Assembly: GCA_016716225.1 (NCBI GenBank)
Contig: JADJWT010000001.1
Coordinates: forward strand, 4,249,737-4,313,736
Length of the DNA: 64,000 bases
Reading direction: 5' to 3'
DNA from: Ignavibacteriota bacterium
GTDB taxonomy: Bacteria > Bacteroidota > Ignavibacteria > Ignavibacteriales > Melioribacteraceae
In this document: positions 18,101 through 26,300 of the stretch, in pieces
Numbering within the stretch: position 1 is the first letter of the stretch
Layout of the letters: each line of letters starts with the position of its first letter
Made by a program: the position numbers and the translations under genes
Notes under the pieces: generated by a model
Seen by the model: only the letters and a program-made list of their open reading frames with translations
What the model was told of the DNA's origin: nothing
Database searches by the model: none

Positions 18101-18765
18101 CATACGTCGGTCTGCTCTCCCCAGATTTCAGGTGAAGCATTTGGTAAATCACAATACCAATCATAAAAACTCAAATTCACTCCACCAAACAATTGTAGAA
18201 ATCTGCTTCCCGCTGCATAGCTCAGCATAGACATAGCCGGAATTGGTGAAAACCCAACAACTCGGTCAGGTCCGTATTTTTTTGCTGTATAAATATTTGC
18301 AGCAGCGATAATTTCAAGAACTTCATCCCAGGTAGTTCTTCTAAATCCACCTTTTCCTCTAGCTTTCTGATACACATTTCTTTTTTCATGATCATTCTGC
18401 AAATTTTCCCATGCTTTTATGGGATCTCCTGTTTTAATTTTCTCGTTACGATAAAAATCAATTAACGTCCCTCTAACAAGTGGATATTTTATTCTAAGTG
18501 GACTGTACAAATACCATGAAAATGAAATTCCTCTTTGACATCCGCGTGGCTCATAAGGAGGAAGATTGCTTTCAAGTAATGGATAATCTAATTGCTGTGT
18601 TTCCCATACAACAATTCCATCTTTAATATGAATCTGCCACGAACAGCCCCCTGTACAATTTACACCATGCGTACTTCTTACTATTTTATCATGTTGAAAA
18701 CGATTTCTATAAAATTCTTCCCATTTTCTAGTATTAGGAGAAAATATGTCTTTTATCCAAGTCAT
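15157..18765 (-). CDS. narG: Respiratory nitrate reductase alpha subunit (molybdenum)
   Basis: 1202 residues. The [4Fe-4S] site is the NarG-type H33-x3-C37-x3-C41 with a fourth ligand C76 (PRGCQRG). The molybdenum ligand is Asp206 in YDWYCDLPNASP, matching Asp222 of E. coli NarG. The whole protein aligns by eye with NarG, including HDKIVRSTHGVNCTG and GEQTDV.ESADWY. No twin-arginine leader is visible, so a cytoplasmic active site is likely. It follows the dihaem cytochrome c gene by 21 bases and precedes narH. It reduces nitrate to nitrite with quinol electrons. Confidence 0.98.
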   Translation of the reverse strand: MTWIKDIFSPNTRKWEEFYRNRFQHDKIVRSTHGVNCTGGCSWQIHIKDGIVVWETQQLDYPLLESNLPPYEPRGCQRGISFSWYLYSPLRIKYPLVRGTLIDFYRNEKIKTGDPIKAWENLQNDHEKRNVYQKARGKGGFRRTTWDEVLEIIAAANIYTAKKYGPDRVVGFSPIPAMSMLSYAAGSRFLQLFGGVNLSFYDWYCDLPNASPEIWGEQTDVCESADWYNSKMIAVMGANLNMTRTPDCHFFAEARHNGTKAVVFAPDFNQVAKYADQWIPLHAGSDGAFWMAVTHIILNEFHHEKKTPYFINYVKKYTDSSYLVELNNEKGIYKPGRLLRANQIEEYQNISNGDWKFLNIDSQTRRLIVPKGSVGHRWDKDKGNWNMKYENSADNSKYDPMLTFIDDNDDIYQVEFVEYGLNKNRNRGVPVKFIKNKIGEKIVVTTVYDLTMAQYGVSRGLNGDYPLDYSDQDSAYTPAWQEIFTGIDSQTVISYAREWANTAQITEGKCMIIIGAGVNHWYHNNLMYRSGIMALMLCGCIGKNGGGLNHYVGQEKLAPSDSWGAIAFAKDWVNSSRLQQTPIWHYINTCQYRYDGLTSDYSTGPKNELTNKHMGDLIFKSVRMGWMPFYPQFNKNSLNIAKEAHSNDAEDIKNYVLEKLKKREIEYSIADPDNEINFPRVWYIWRGNAISGSMKGHEYALKHYLGTNSNLIAKDSEDRTEEVKWHDVAPEGKMDLVVDLNFRMDSSALYSDIVLPAASWYEKDDLNSTDMHSFIHPLSAAIAPVWESKSDWEIFKAVALKTSELAKVNFNQPQIDVVTVPLSHDSPDEISQSGINDWFTNECEAIPGKTMHKISIIERDYTKIYDKFISLGENIKKTGLSAHGNYYNCEDFYEEMLISNHFPKEKIDGKIYPSLKEAISAANAVLHLSSLTNGELTKRAYKYMEVKSGLVLADLAEGTKDLRLNFKDLQAQPRRYNTSPVWSGLMNNGRAYSAFTYNIERLVPWRTLTGRQHFYLDHEMYIKYGEHLPTYKPSPKPEAFGDLNETSKEIKGKALNCLTPHGKWHIHSTYMDNLRMLTLSRGCEPCWLSEADANELEIKDNDWVEVFNDNGVYCTRAVVSSRIPKGVCIVYHTVERTITIPKSEIRGNKRAGGNNSITRTHLKPNLLAGGYGQFSFHFNYWGPTAPNRDTHVYVKKMTSVNF

Positions 18766-18786
18766 AATTCACTTATTAATTTTTAA

Positions 18787-19617
18787 TTATTGATGTAATG
18801 CATTAACACTTAGCTTTTTAACACGTTGCCAGTATAACAGCATTGCTAATAAAATTATGTCCAACATTAGAACAGTAAATAAAACAAAATTTGCATCACT
18901 ACTTCCAGTATGGTTTTGAGTTAAATTCCAATTATCTGAATAATACAGATATGCCATTAAATATTTAATCTCTTCATCAGTTAAGGGGCTTTCAGCAAAA
19001 TTATTTATCATTGCAGGGAAAGGTGGGTTTCTAATAATACCATCAACACCAGCTGCACTAAGGCGTGTAAATGCAGCACTTAAATCCACCGCGATATTTC
19101 CACCTGTGAAGACACCCGGCAATTGTACATTATGACAACTAATACAAGGTGCTGCACCGTTGGTAAATTTTTTTGTTCCTTCGAAAAGTGCTTTACCGCG
19201 TTGGATAAACAAATCGGTAACGCTTGTTGCATCGAATATTTGCTTTGGTGTTCTTACATCCGGATTATTCGGATCCGGACTATTCAAGGTGATATAATTA
19301 ATCACCGCTTTAATTTCAATATTACTAAGTTGCTGATCAGGCATCACAGCATTATTATTCTCTTTAAAAAGAGATACAGCTGTTGAATCGCCTTGTGTGA
19401 TAAGAGATTGCGATGAACTAATAAATTTTAATAACCAATTTTCTTCTCGTCTAATATGAATGTTTGCCAAATCAGGTCCGATTCTTTTCCCTTCACCAAT
19501 TGTATGGCACGACAAACACTTTTCAGAAAATATTTTTTCACCGGAGGGCTGTGAATAATTAAAATTTAGTAGAGAACTCAAAAAAATGAAGATAAATAAA
19601 TAATTTATTTTTTTCAT
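18787..19617 (-). CDS. narC: Membrane-anchored dihaem cytochrome c, NarC-like
   Basis: 276 residues. A signal peptide (hydrophobic to about residue 20) is followed by two haem-binding motifs, C34-LS-CH38 and C158-IS-CH162, with a possible axial Met at 92, and then a C-terminal membrane helix (about 243-262). A dihaem cytochrome c as first gene before narGHJI is the arrangement of Thermus nar operons, where NarC takes part in electron transfer with the reductase. By position and architecture this is the likely counterpart; the symbol rests on synteny. It starts the operon, 21 bases before narG. Confidence 0.75.
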   Translation of the reverse strand: MKKINYLFIFIFLSSLLNFNYSQPSGEKIFSEKCLSCHTIGEGKRIGPDLANIHIRREENWLLKFISSSQSLITQGDSTAVSLFKENNNAVMPDQQLSNIEIKAVINYITLNSPDPNNPDVRTPKQIFDATSVTDLFIQRGKALFEGTKKFTNGAAPCISCHNVQLPGVFTGGNIAVDLSAAFTRLSAAGVDGIIRNPPFPAMINNFAESPLTDEEIKYLMAYLYYSDNWNLTQNHTGSSDANFVLFTVLMLDIILLAMLLYWQRVKKLSVNALHQ

Positions 19618-20100
19618 AAATCCATTTTCTAAAAGAATTACTCACTAGCAATTTTGTTTTGCAGAACTTTTATTCTGATTATAAAATAGTTATTATTACA
19701 AGTATTGTCAATTGAATAATTTTATATTAATTAAAATTTGTGATAATTGTTTACTTCGAAATTATACTTTAACTCTATTGTGAATTTAAAAAAATTTTAA
19801 AATGATGTCCTATATATTTAAGTCTTGTTTACAAACGATTTTCTGCTTCCAAAAAAGAAGTGTTGATTATTAATCAAAATATGTGAGGATACCTAAACAA
19901 CTTTTTATTAAACCAACCCATTATCAAAGTCAAAAAATGTAAAATAATAAATGGAAGATGATGATCTTAATTATTTAAGCTGTAAAGTCATCTTGAATGA
20001 GATTTAGAAATTTTGCGAAAAAATTGACAATTGATAATAAAGCTCGGAAAATAAGACTAACAATAGAACAGTTGAATAATCCAAAAATCAAATTTAAATT
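19618..20100. other. Region upstream of the nar operon
   Basis: AT-rich, no gene seen. It must contain the promoter of the narC-narG operon. I looked for an FNR-type palindrome and found none that fits; TTGTCAATTGAATAA near 19705-19720 is only vaguely similar. Confidence 0.35.
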
Positions 20101-20133
20101 AACCCTCATATATCGTATTAATGTATGAAGGTT
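20101..20133 (-). terminator. Rho-independent terminator
   Basis: On the minus strand AACCTTCATA pairs with TATGAGGGTT (one G-U pair) around a 13-base loop, followed by AATTTAAATTTGATTTTT. It lies just past the stop of the gene that ends at 20142. Confidence 0.6.
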
Positions 20134-20141
20134 GATTATTT

Positions 20142-21260
20142 TTACTTTAAAAGTGACATTTTTATTGTTTCAATATAATTCCCAGAATACAAATGGACAA
20201 AATAGGTTCCACTTGCTAATTTTGATCCATCAAACAAATAGCTATATTTCCCAGCACTTTGATATTTATTAACTAATTGTGAAACTTCATTTCCTAAAAT
20301 ATCATAAATTATCAGCTTTACGTATGAGTTTTCTGAGATATTGTATTCAATTTTTGTTGTAGGGTTAAATGGATTGGGATAATTTTGATTTAACGAAAAT
20401 TTATTTGATATTGTTTTAAATTTTTGAACGTCGGTTATCTTTTCATCATTACTCCAACCAATACTTCCAATAATTACTCCAGAAGTGGACGGATCTTCAC
20501 TATCAGCTAAAACTGATAATGACTCACCTGTTTTTGCCATAAAAAAGTAAGTTACAGATATCTCTGTACCCAGAGGAATACCAAAAAAATATGTGGTCGA
20601 AATTTCTTGCTGTCTAGCTCTTAAAGCTTCAACAACTTTCCCACTTGGTAATTTCATTGCTCCCCAAGCATCAATGTGAATATTATAGATAGTTACATCT
20701 ATATTTGTCATATATAATTCCCCAGATGAATAAGATTTGGATTCAACTGAATCTTTAACAGTCCAAATTTTATCAAATGTAAGAGGAAAGTCATATTGCC
20801 TAAAAGGTGGAATATTTCTCGATATAATCTCATTTATAGTAGTGATACCATTGTCAGTAAAAGAATTGTATGAAACACTTCCTATTTCTGTAGCATTTGA
20901 AGAATTATAAAATGACCATGTTTCACTTATTCCTGATAAACTTGAATCAGAATCCAATTCAAAGTTTAAGTAAGTAGCTACATCAGAATTTGCAAAAGAA
21001 TCGGCATATGGTGTAGTAGAAGTTAACACAGAGGTAAGTTCTAAAAATGTGTGTGGTGTTAAATGAGTAAAATCCCATTGATTATTACCGCCTGGTTGAC
21101 CAATATTTATAGTTTCGGTAAGAGTATCGACGAATGTAATATTTGTTTTACCTACAGCGAATAAAGTACTATAATCGTTTTGAGTAATAGTAATTTGTGA
21201 AAATTCAACTGACGCGTTAAAGAGAAAAAAGCAAAAAAATATTATGTATAATTTTTTCAT
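20142..21260 (-). CDS. T9SS-exported protein of unknown function
   Basis: 372 residues with a signal peptide (ends about residue 20) and a C-terminal T9SS type A sorting domain of about 80 residues: QNYPNPFNPTT, then a strand-rich segment ending in ASGTYFVHLYSG and a basic tail. The middle part has Thr/Ser-rich beta strands (NQWDFTHLTPHTF, YFFGIPLGTEISV) and no motif I recognise. It is probably surface-attached or released. It is not in an obvious operon; a terminator follows at 20101. Confidence 0.75.
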   Translation of the reverse strand: MKKLYIIFFCFFLFNASVEFSQITITQNDYSTLFAVGKTNITFVDTLTETINIGQPGGNNQWDFTHLTPHTFLELTSVLTSTTPYADSFANSDVATYLNFELDSDSSLSGISETWSFYNSSNATEIGSVSYNSFTDNGITTINEIISRNIPPFRQYDFPLTFDKIWTVKDSVESKSYSSGELYMTNIDVTIYNIHIDAWGAMKLPSGKVVEALRARQQEISTTYFFGIPLGTEISVTYFFMAKTGESLSVLADSEDPSTSGVIIGSIGWSNDEKITDVQKFKTISNKFSLNQNYPNPFNPTTKIEYNISENSYVKLIIYDILGNEVSQLVNKYQSAGKYSYLFDGSKLASGTYFVHLYSGNYIETIKMSLLK

Positions 21261-21473
21261 AACACTTCTCGTTTTGTTTATTGCTAATATAAGATAATAG
21301 GTTTTATTTAAACTTCCTATAACATTTATTAGAATAGAAAGAAATTAAATTTTTAAATCACTTTAAGTTAGAATTTGATTATAAACTACATTCCAAATTA
21401 TTGTTTTGCCATTTTATATTAACTATTTTTAACTTTAATTAAATACCAATAATGAAAAATTGAAATTATTTCA

Positions 21474-22544
21474 TTAGGCATTCATTTTAATTATTTTATT
21501 TTCATTTATAAATGAAATTTGTTCCTTTTTAATTTGTTTTAAACCTTCTTGAATAAATCCAAAAATGATTATCCAAGCTGTAATACCAAGTATTAAATAT
21601 TTCAAGTGAAACGGCAGATACAAAGGTGAATTCCATATCATATGCATAATTGCTGCAATAAAAAAAATTCTTGTAAATCGCGGGTCAGAAAACATGGAAA
21701 ATTGGAATTTATTATTTCCTTTAACTTTCCATAGTGCTGCACCACACATGCCAGTCCATACAATATGACCACAAGGTGATAACATTCCCCTTAACATAAT
21801 ATTATCCATCATTGCTGTAGGGGATGGATCTACTAATCCGTTGTAAAGGGCATATCCAGCGCTCTCAAAAGCTGCAAAACCTACGCCTACAGCAGCACCA
21901 AAAAGTAAACCATTTAACGTGTAACTATATTTTCTAATATTTGCAACAATTAATAATGTTAAAATTTTTCCAGGCTCTTCAACAATACCAGCAACAGAAG
22001 CTCCAAGCCAATTAAGTTTAAGCGCATCACTTACCTGAAATAAAATTAAGGAAATTATAATTGATAAGATCCCACCCATAAATACTAAACGAATAACTTG
22101 ATAAAGTGAAATATTTCTCCGAGCATTAACCTCAACAAAAAAAATTAAGGCAGAAATTGGAACGGCAAATGAACCTACAATAATTAATCCTGGTACAAGA
22201 TTAATATTTTGAAATTCTTTCCAACCCTGAACAAATAGAAAATAAACAACCACTGCTCCTATAAAAGTTTTAAAGAATACCCATGGTCTTGGCCAATTTG
22301 TATCAACGTCTTCAATATTTGGTGTTGTAGATTTTGTTCCAACTGTAAAATATTCTTCAATTTCATCAGTCGAATGTTTTTTCAAAACATCCTCAAAAAA
22401 TTCTTTAATATTGAATTCTTCAAGTTTTTCTATTCCGGCAAGATTTGTCACTCTATCACTTACTTTTATAGTAAATGGTTGATGCTCATTTTCATTCGAT
22501 TGAGAATTTATTTTTTGGGAGGTATTAAATTCATCTTCATCCAT
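21474..22544 (-). CDS. PrsW family intramembrane metalloprotease
   Basis: 356 residues, about 8 membrane segments. The PrsW/CAAX-protease-like motifs are present in order: E189-E190 (VEEPGK), E227 (AAFESAG), H260 (CGHIVWT) and H301 (MHMIWN). In Bacillus, PrsW cleaves the RsiW anti-sigma factor; here the substrate is unknown and no anti-sigma gene is adjacent. The first 85 residues are a hydrophilic, acidic cytoplasmic extension that shorter PrsW proteins lack. The gene is monocistronic as far as can be seen. Confidence 0.8.
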   Translation of the reverse strand: MDEDEFNTSQKINSQSNENEHQPFTIKVSDRVTNLAGIEKLEEFNIKEFFEDVLKKHSTDEIEEYFTVGTKSTTPNIEDVDTNWPRPWVFFKTFIGAVVVYFLFVQGWKEFQNINLVPGLIIVGSFAVPISALIFFVEVNARRNISLYQVIRLVFMGGILSIIISLILFQVSDALKLNWLGASVAGIVEEPGKILTLLIVANIRKYSYTLNGLLFGAAVGVGFAAFESAGYALYNGLVDPSPTAMMDNIMLRGMLSPCGHIVWTGMCGAALWKVKGNNKFQFSMFSDPRFTRIFFIAAIMHMIWNSPLYLPFHLKYLILGITAWIIIFGFIQEGLKQIKKEQISFINENKIIKMNA

Positions 22545-22822
22545 AAATTACCCTGGTTTTTAAATTCATATGCGAAAAATATATATTCTATCTTGATTTA
22601 GATTTTTAAAAATCATTTTCTCATCAAGAAAATTTAAAAGGATAAGATGTCAATATTTACAGATATTTCAACTACAATTTTGGATTTTTCTTGTTAAATA
22701 GCAAGAAAAATAAGGATCTATGATCTTAATTTATAATAATAAAATTCATAATATTTATAAAAGTTTGCTGGAATTTCTCTAATTAATTATAATAATAAGT
22801 TTAGTTGATTTTTACTTTTTTT

Positions 22823-22905
22823 TAATCTTGCTCTTAAGCCTAATCTTACTCTATCTTTTAAAGCGATTAAGAGTAAGAATAAGATTATGAGTAAGAAAAA
22901 GATTT
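22823..22905. repeat. Imperfect inverted repeat built from AAGATTA/AGAGTAAG units
   Basis: The left half is AATCTTGCTCTTAA...TAATCTTACTCT and the right half AGAGTAAGAATAAGATTA then GAGTAAGAAAAAGATT. The core CTTACTCT (22845-22852) pairs with AGAGTAAG (22870-22877). It could form a hairpin RNA or be a short non-autonomous repeat. Confidence 0.5.
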
Positions 22906-22990
22906 AATATTCGTCAACAATAAAAATCTTATTTATAAAAAATTGAGATGTCTCATCAAAAAGCTATTCGACATGTCGCAAATTTGCAAT

Positions 22991-23085
22991 TGTCATTTCG
23001 ATTCCGAAGTTTTTATGAGGAGAGAAATCTCAAAGCTTAAGTTTTACTTAATAATTCATTTTTGAGATATTTCAGAAAAAAGATA
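22991..23085. repeat. Possible dispersed intergenic repeat
   Basis: TGTCATTTCGATTCCGAAG followed by GAGGAGAGAAATCTC resembles a repeat family often seen between genes in Bacteroidota-related genomes. Internally GAAATCTCAAA is partly repeated in inverse orientation as TTTGAGATATTTC. Only one copy is in this window, so repeat status is from memory of the motif, not from the sequence. Confidence 0.35.
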
Positions 23086-23225
23086 CGATCTTTTCAAAAT
23101 TCCGAACCATCCAAAAAATTTATAAAAACTAATAATTCATGCTAATGCAATAATTAAAATATTACAGAAAAATGCAATATTTGATAGCCAGACCATAAGG
23201 ATATTCGACTTTCATTTTTGATAAT

Positions 23226-24170
23226 TTATTTTATCTCATTAGAATAAACAATTTTGGGGATAGATTTTAAATATTCCCAAATCGCATTTATTTCATAATC
23301 AGTTAAAAGATTATATTTTTGCATTGGATATTCAAGTTTAGTTCCATTAAGATTTTTACCGGTTTTTAAAACTTTTGTGAATAATTCTAAGTTCCAATTA
23401 CCTAAACCGGTTTTATCCATTGTTAAATTCTTTGAGTAAGTTATTAAATCGTTATCTGGATTTGTAAAAACATTACCTCCACCAAAGTATCCCTCGGATT
23501 TTTCAGGTTCAAAAACATTTACAGATGAAAAATCTCTACCATGACAACTGTAGCATTCATATTTTGCAGTAGCAAGATATTTTCCATAAGCAATTATATT
23601 ATCCATTGGTGGAGAACTAATTTTTTCTTTTGGATAAGGCAAAGGTTCAAATGCGAGATTCATTAATATTTTAAATAACAGAGACGGATCGTTTTCTCCC
23701 GCTAAACTTTGTACAGGTTTAACCATTTCATTTTCTGATTTTAAAAATGCAACTATTGAAAAAATATCTTCATCTGATAGATTTGGAAAACGACTCATCC
23801 AAGGAGGAGTGAGCTTTCCTTCTTTTGTAATTCCAGTTCGTAATAAATAAATAAGTTCACCATCGGTATAACGACCAATGCCATATTTTACATCTTTTGT
23901 GATATTTGCAGAGTAGCTTGTTCCCATAGGACCATAGCTTGAAAAAACACGACCCCCTAATGTTCCGTCATTAGAAATATGACAAATAGCACAATTCATT
24001 GAAACAATTTTTTTACCTTCTGCTAATCTAATACTATTTATTTCAACCGTAATATCTTGGGCTTCATTTTTATAGTGAGGTGGATAACTTGCATTGAAGT
24101 ATATTATTGCGACTACTACTAATGATAAAATTATAGCAATAAGGATTACCAATATTTTTAATATTTTCAT
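23226..24170 (-). CDS. Dihaem cytochrome c, membrane-anchored
   Basis: 314 residues. An N-terminal membrane helix (about 4-25) serves as an uncleaved anchor or signal. Two haem motifs are seen: C60-AI-CH64 and C206-YS-CH210. The segment between them contains MSRFPNLSDEDIFSIVAFL, typical of cytochrome c domain ends, and the second half repeats that pattern near the C-terminus (LLTDYEINAIWEYL). It is a periplasmic electron carrier of the class with two fused monohaem domains. The gene follows an AraC-type regulator by 82 bases on the same strand. The donor and acceptor are unknown. Confidence 0.8.
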   Translation of the reverse strand: MKILKILVILIAIILSLVVVAIIYFNASYPPHYKNEAQDITVEINSIRLAEGKKIVSMNCAICHISNDGTLGGRVFSSYGPMGTSYSANITKDVKYGIGRYTDGELIYLLRTGITKEGKLTPPWMSRFPNLSDEDIFSIVAFLKSENEMVKPVQSLAGENDPSLLFKILMNLAFEPLPYPKEKISSPPMDNIIAYGKYLATAKYECYSCHGRDFSSVNVFEPEKSEGYFGGGNVFTNPDNDLITYSKNLTMDKTGLGNWNLELFTKVLKTGKNLNGTKLEYPMQKYNLLTDYEINAIWEYLKSIPKIVYSNEIK

Positions 24171-24252
24171 GTTTATCCTCTTTAGAAATTTTGAAAATAA
24201 ATATTAAAATATAAATAGCCCATAGGAAAAAATTGTACGTATAGGACAAATG

Positions 24253-25056
24253 TTAAAAATAAATATGTCCGTTTGCTCCTTTTCTTTCTTTTAGATAAGA
24301 AAGTGGTGTTAAGTTTGAGAAATGCTTAAAATCTCTAATAAAATGAGATTGATCGAAATATTTACATAAATATGCAATTTCAGTTAATGAATTTTTATTT
24401 TGATTAATTAACTTAACGGAATTTACAAATCTATGATATTTAATAAAATATTCGGGATTGGTGCCTAGAAATTCTAAAGCTTTTCTATGTAATTGTCTTG
24501 AAGAAATGTTGAGCAACTTTGCCATTTCAGAAATTGTTGATTTATTTGAAAGCAAAAAATGTAGTGCATTAATAAAACAAAACATTTCACATTTTTTTTT
24601 GTTTTTCTCTAATAAATTTTTAAGTTCAAAAAAGACAATTTGTTTTCTTTTAGAAAAATTATCTACTTCAATAAGTTTATACCATAATTCCTGAGCATTA
24701 GGGAAAATTTCGTTCAACTCAATTGCTTCATTTGTTATTTTGTATGCGGGTATGTTAAATAAACTTTTTAGTGCAAAAGGATAAAGTTGAATTCCAAAAA
24801 AAGCATGATGCCCTTGTGGAGTTAGACTAATTGGAATTGTATTAATACCATTTATAAAAAACTTTGGCACTAAATTAAACTTTTCATATTTTCCATATTG
24901 ATATTTTACTTCAGCAGACAAATTGAAAATTACTTCAACAAAACCACTGGGAAGAATAATTTCTTTTTGATAAAATGGTATTCCATCAACTTGCCAAACT
25001 ACATTGCAAATTTTGTCAAGTTCATTATCGTAAAAACGAGATGTCTCTACTTTCAT
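24253..25056 (-). CDS. AraC family transcriptional regulator
   Basis: 267 residues. The C-terminal part (about 165-260) is an AraC DNA-binding domain with two helix-turn-helix motifs: MAKLLNISSRQLHRKAL, then LTEIAYLCKYFDQSHFIRDF and the family-typical end FSNLTPLSYL. The N-terminal half matches the beta-rich sensor domain (DUF6597-like) that begins WQVDGIPFYQKEIILPSGFV. The ligand is unknown. It is transcribed towards the dihaem cytochrome c gene, which it may regulate; that is inference from adjacency. Confidence 0.85.
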   Translation of the reverse strand: MKVETSRFYDNELDKICNVVWQVDGIPFYQKEIILPSGFVEVIFNLSAEVKYQYGKYEKFNLVPKFFINGINTIPISLTPQGHHAFFGIQLYPFALKSLFNIPAYKITNEAIELNEIFPNAQELWYKLIEVDNFSKRKQIVFFELKNLLEKNKKKCEMFCFINALHFLLSNKSTISEMAKLLNISSRQLHRKALEFLGTNPEYFIKYHRFVNSVKLINQNKNSLTEIAYLCKYFDQSHFIRDFKHFSNLTPLSYLKERKGANGHIYF

Positions 25057-25260
25057 AAAGAATAATGATATGTTATACCAATAGGTCTTTCTTTAAATAT
25101 AAGACACCGTGTCGATAATTTCAAATAATATTTTTGACTAATGTTTTAATTTGAAATCAAAAAAAAGTCCGTATTCAGTTCTAAAATTTGATCTAATACT
25201 AACTGAAAAGCTTATTTCACATTTCTTCTGAAACTTAAAATTTATATTTGACAAGATAAA

Positions 25261-26241
25261 TTATCTTGCAACTAACTCAACTCGTCTATTTAATTTTCTC
25301 CCTTCATCAGTTTGGTTCGTTGAAACTGGTGAAAGAGGTCCAACACCATAAGCTGAAAGTCTATTTGCATTAATACCATATTTTTTAATCAGTTCATTTA
25401 CAACAGAAGTTGCACGTTGCTGAGAAAGATTCATGTTGTACTCTAATTTACCATTCATATCAGAATGCCCAACAACATATAAATTCAAATTGATATCATT
25501 TTTTAGAAGACTTGCAATTTCCTTTATTGTTGATGTAGATTCTGATTTTAAATTTGCATTATCAAAATCAAAGAAAATACTATATAGTGCAATTTTACCG
25601 GTAGTTTTTAGAGCATTTAGCATATTGTCAGCATTTATTAAAATAAGGTCATCTTTCATTTTGGTTTCTTCAATTATATCAATCATGTAAATTTTCTTAT
25701 GCTGACTGTATTCTTTACCACCAATAATCACATAAGTAGTTTTGGATCCATTTAATAATTTACCAGCGATATAACAAGTACCGCCTACTGATGCTGATCC
25801 AGCTCCTAATAATATGTTTGAATTAGTAGGGTAATTATTTTTGTTATAGAATATCCCAAGCCAAGATCCTCCTCCAACTTCCTTTGAAATATTTCTATCT
25901 TTATTTATGCCTTTTGCGAGAAATTTGAATCCAGATTTTTCCATGGTTTTTAAATAATTTGAAAAAATTTGAGTAATTGTAATATTACCACTAAGCTCGT
26001 AATAGATTCTTGTAAATTTTCCCTCAATGTCTATCCAATCGCTTATTGTTTTATAACCTGACACTGGTCCAGTAGCTATGGAATATTGATTATATTCCTG
26101 TTCGTCATAAAAAACAATGTACGAACCTGGATACCTGCTAATTAAGGGATGGTCTTTGCTGTTTATTAAATCTTGCTGAGCAAAAAAAATGTTACTAAAT
26201 GATATAACAATAATAAATTGAATAAGTATCTTTTTTCTCAC
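25261..26241 (-). CDS. OmpA family protein with a DUF4892-like N-terminal domain
   Basis: 326 residues, GTG start at 26241, signal peptide to about residue 21 (IFFAQ). Residues about 30-200 resemble DUF4892 (YPGSYIVFYDEQEYNQY, then ISDWIDIEGKFTRIYYEL). The C-terminal OmpA domain (about 215-326) shows YSIFFDFDNANLKSES, VVGHSDMNG, NLSQQRATSVV and EGRKLNRRVELV, the residues that bind peptidoglycan in the family. It would tether the outer membrane or a lipoprotein complex to the cell wall. No operon partner is obvious. Confidence 0.85.
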   Translation of the reverse strand: MRKKILIQFIIVISFSNIFFAQQDLINSKDHPLISRYPGSYIVFYDEQEYNQYSIATGPVSGYKTISDWIDIEGKFTRIYYELSGNITITQIFSNYLKTMEKSGFKFLAKGINKDRNISKEVGGGSWLGIFYNKNNYPTNSNILLGAGSASVGGTCYIAGKLLNGSKTTYVIIGGKEYSQHKKIYMIDIIEETKMKDDLILINADNMLNALKTTGKIALYSIFFDFDNANLKSESTSTIKEIASLLKNDINLNLYVVGHSDMNGKLEYNMNLSQQRATSVVNELIKKYGINANRLSAYGVGPLSPVSTNQTDEGRKLNRRVELVAR

Positions 26242-26300
26242 TGTGTTACCTATATAAATTTTAAAAACATTAAACAGATTAAAATCATTTTAAAATAATT

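Larger units (their letters stand above)
22545..23225. other. Intergenic region with inverted and dispersed repeats
   Basis: No gene seen. It contains a purine/pyrimidine-biased inverted repeat (22823-22905) and a segment resembling an intergenic dispersed repeat (22991-23085); both are listed separately. Confidence 0.45.

Noticed and set aside
19618..19800. FNR or CRP-type operator for the nar operon
   Set aside because: TTGTCAATTGAATAA is only loosely palindromic and matches TTGAT-N4-ATCAA poorly; no better site was found.
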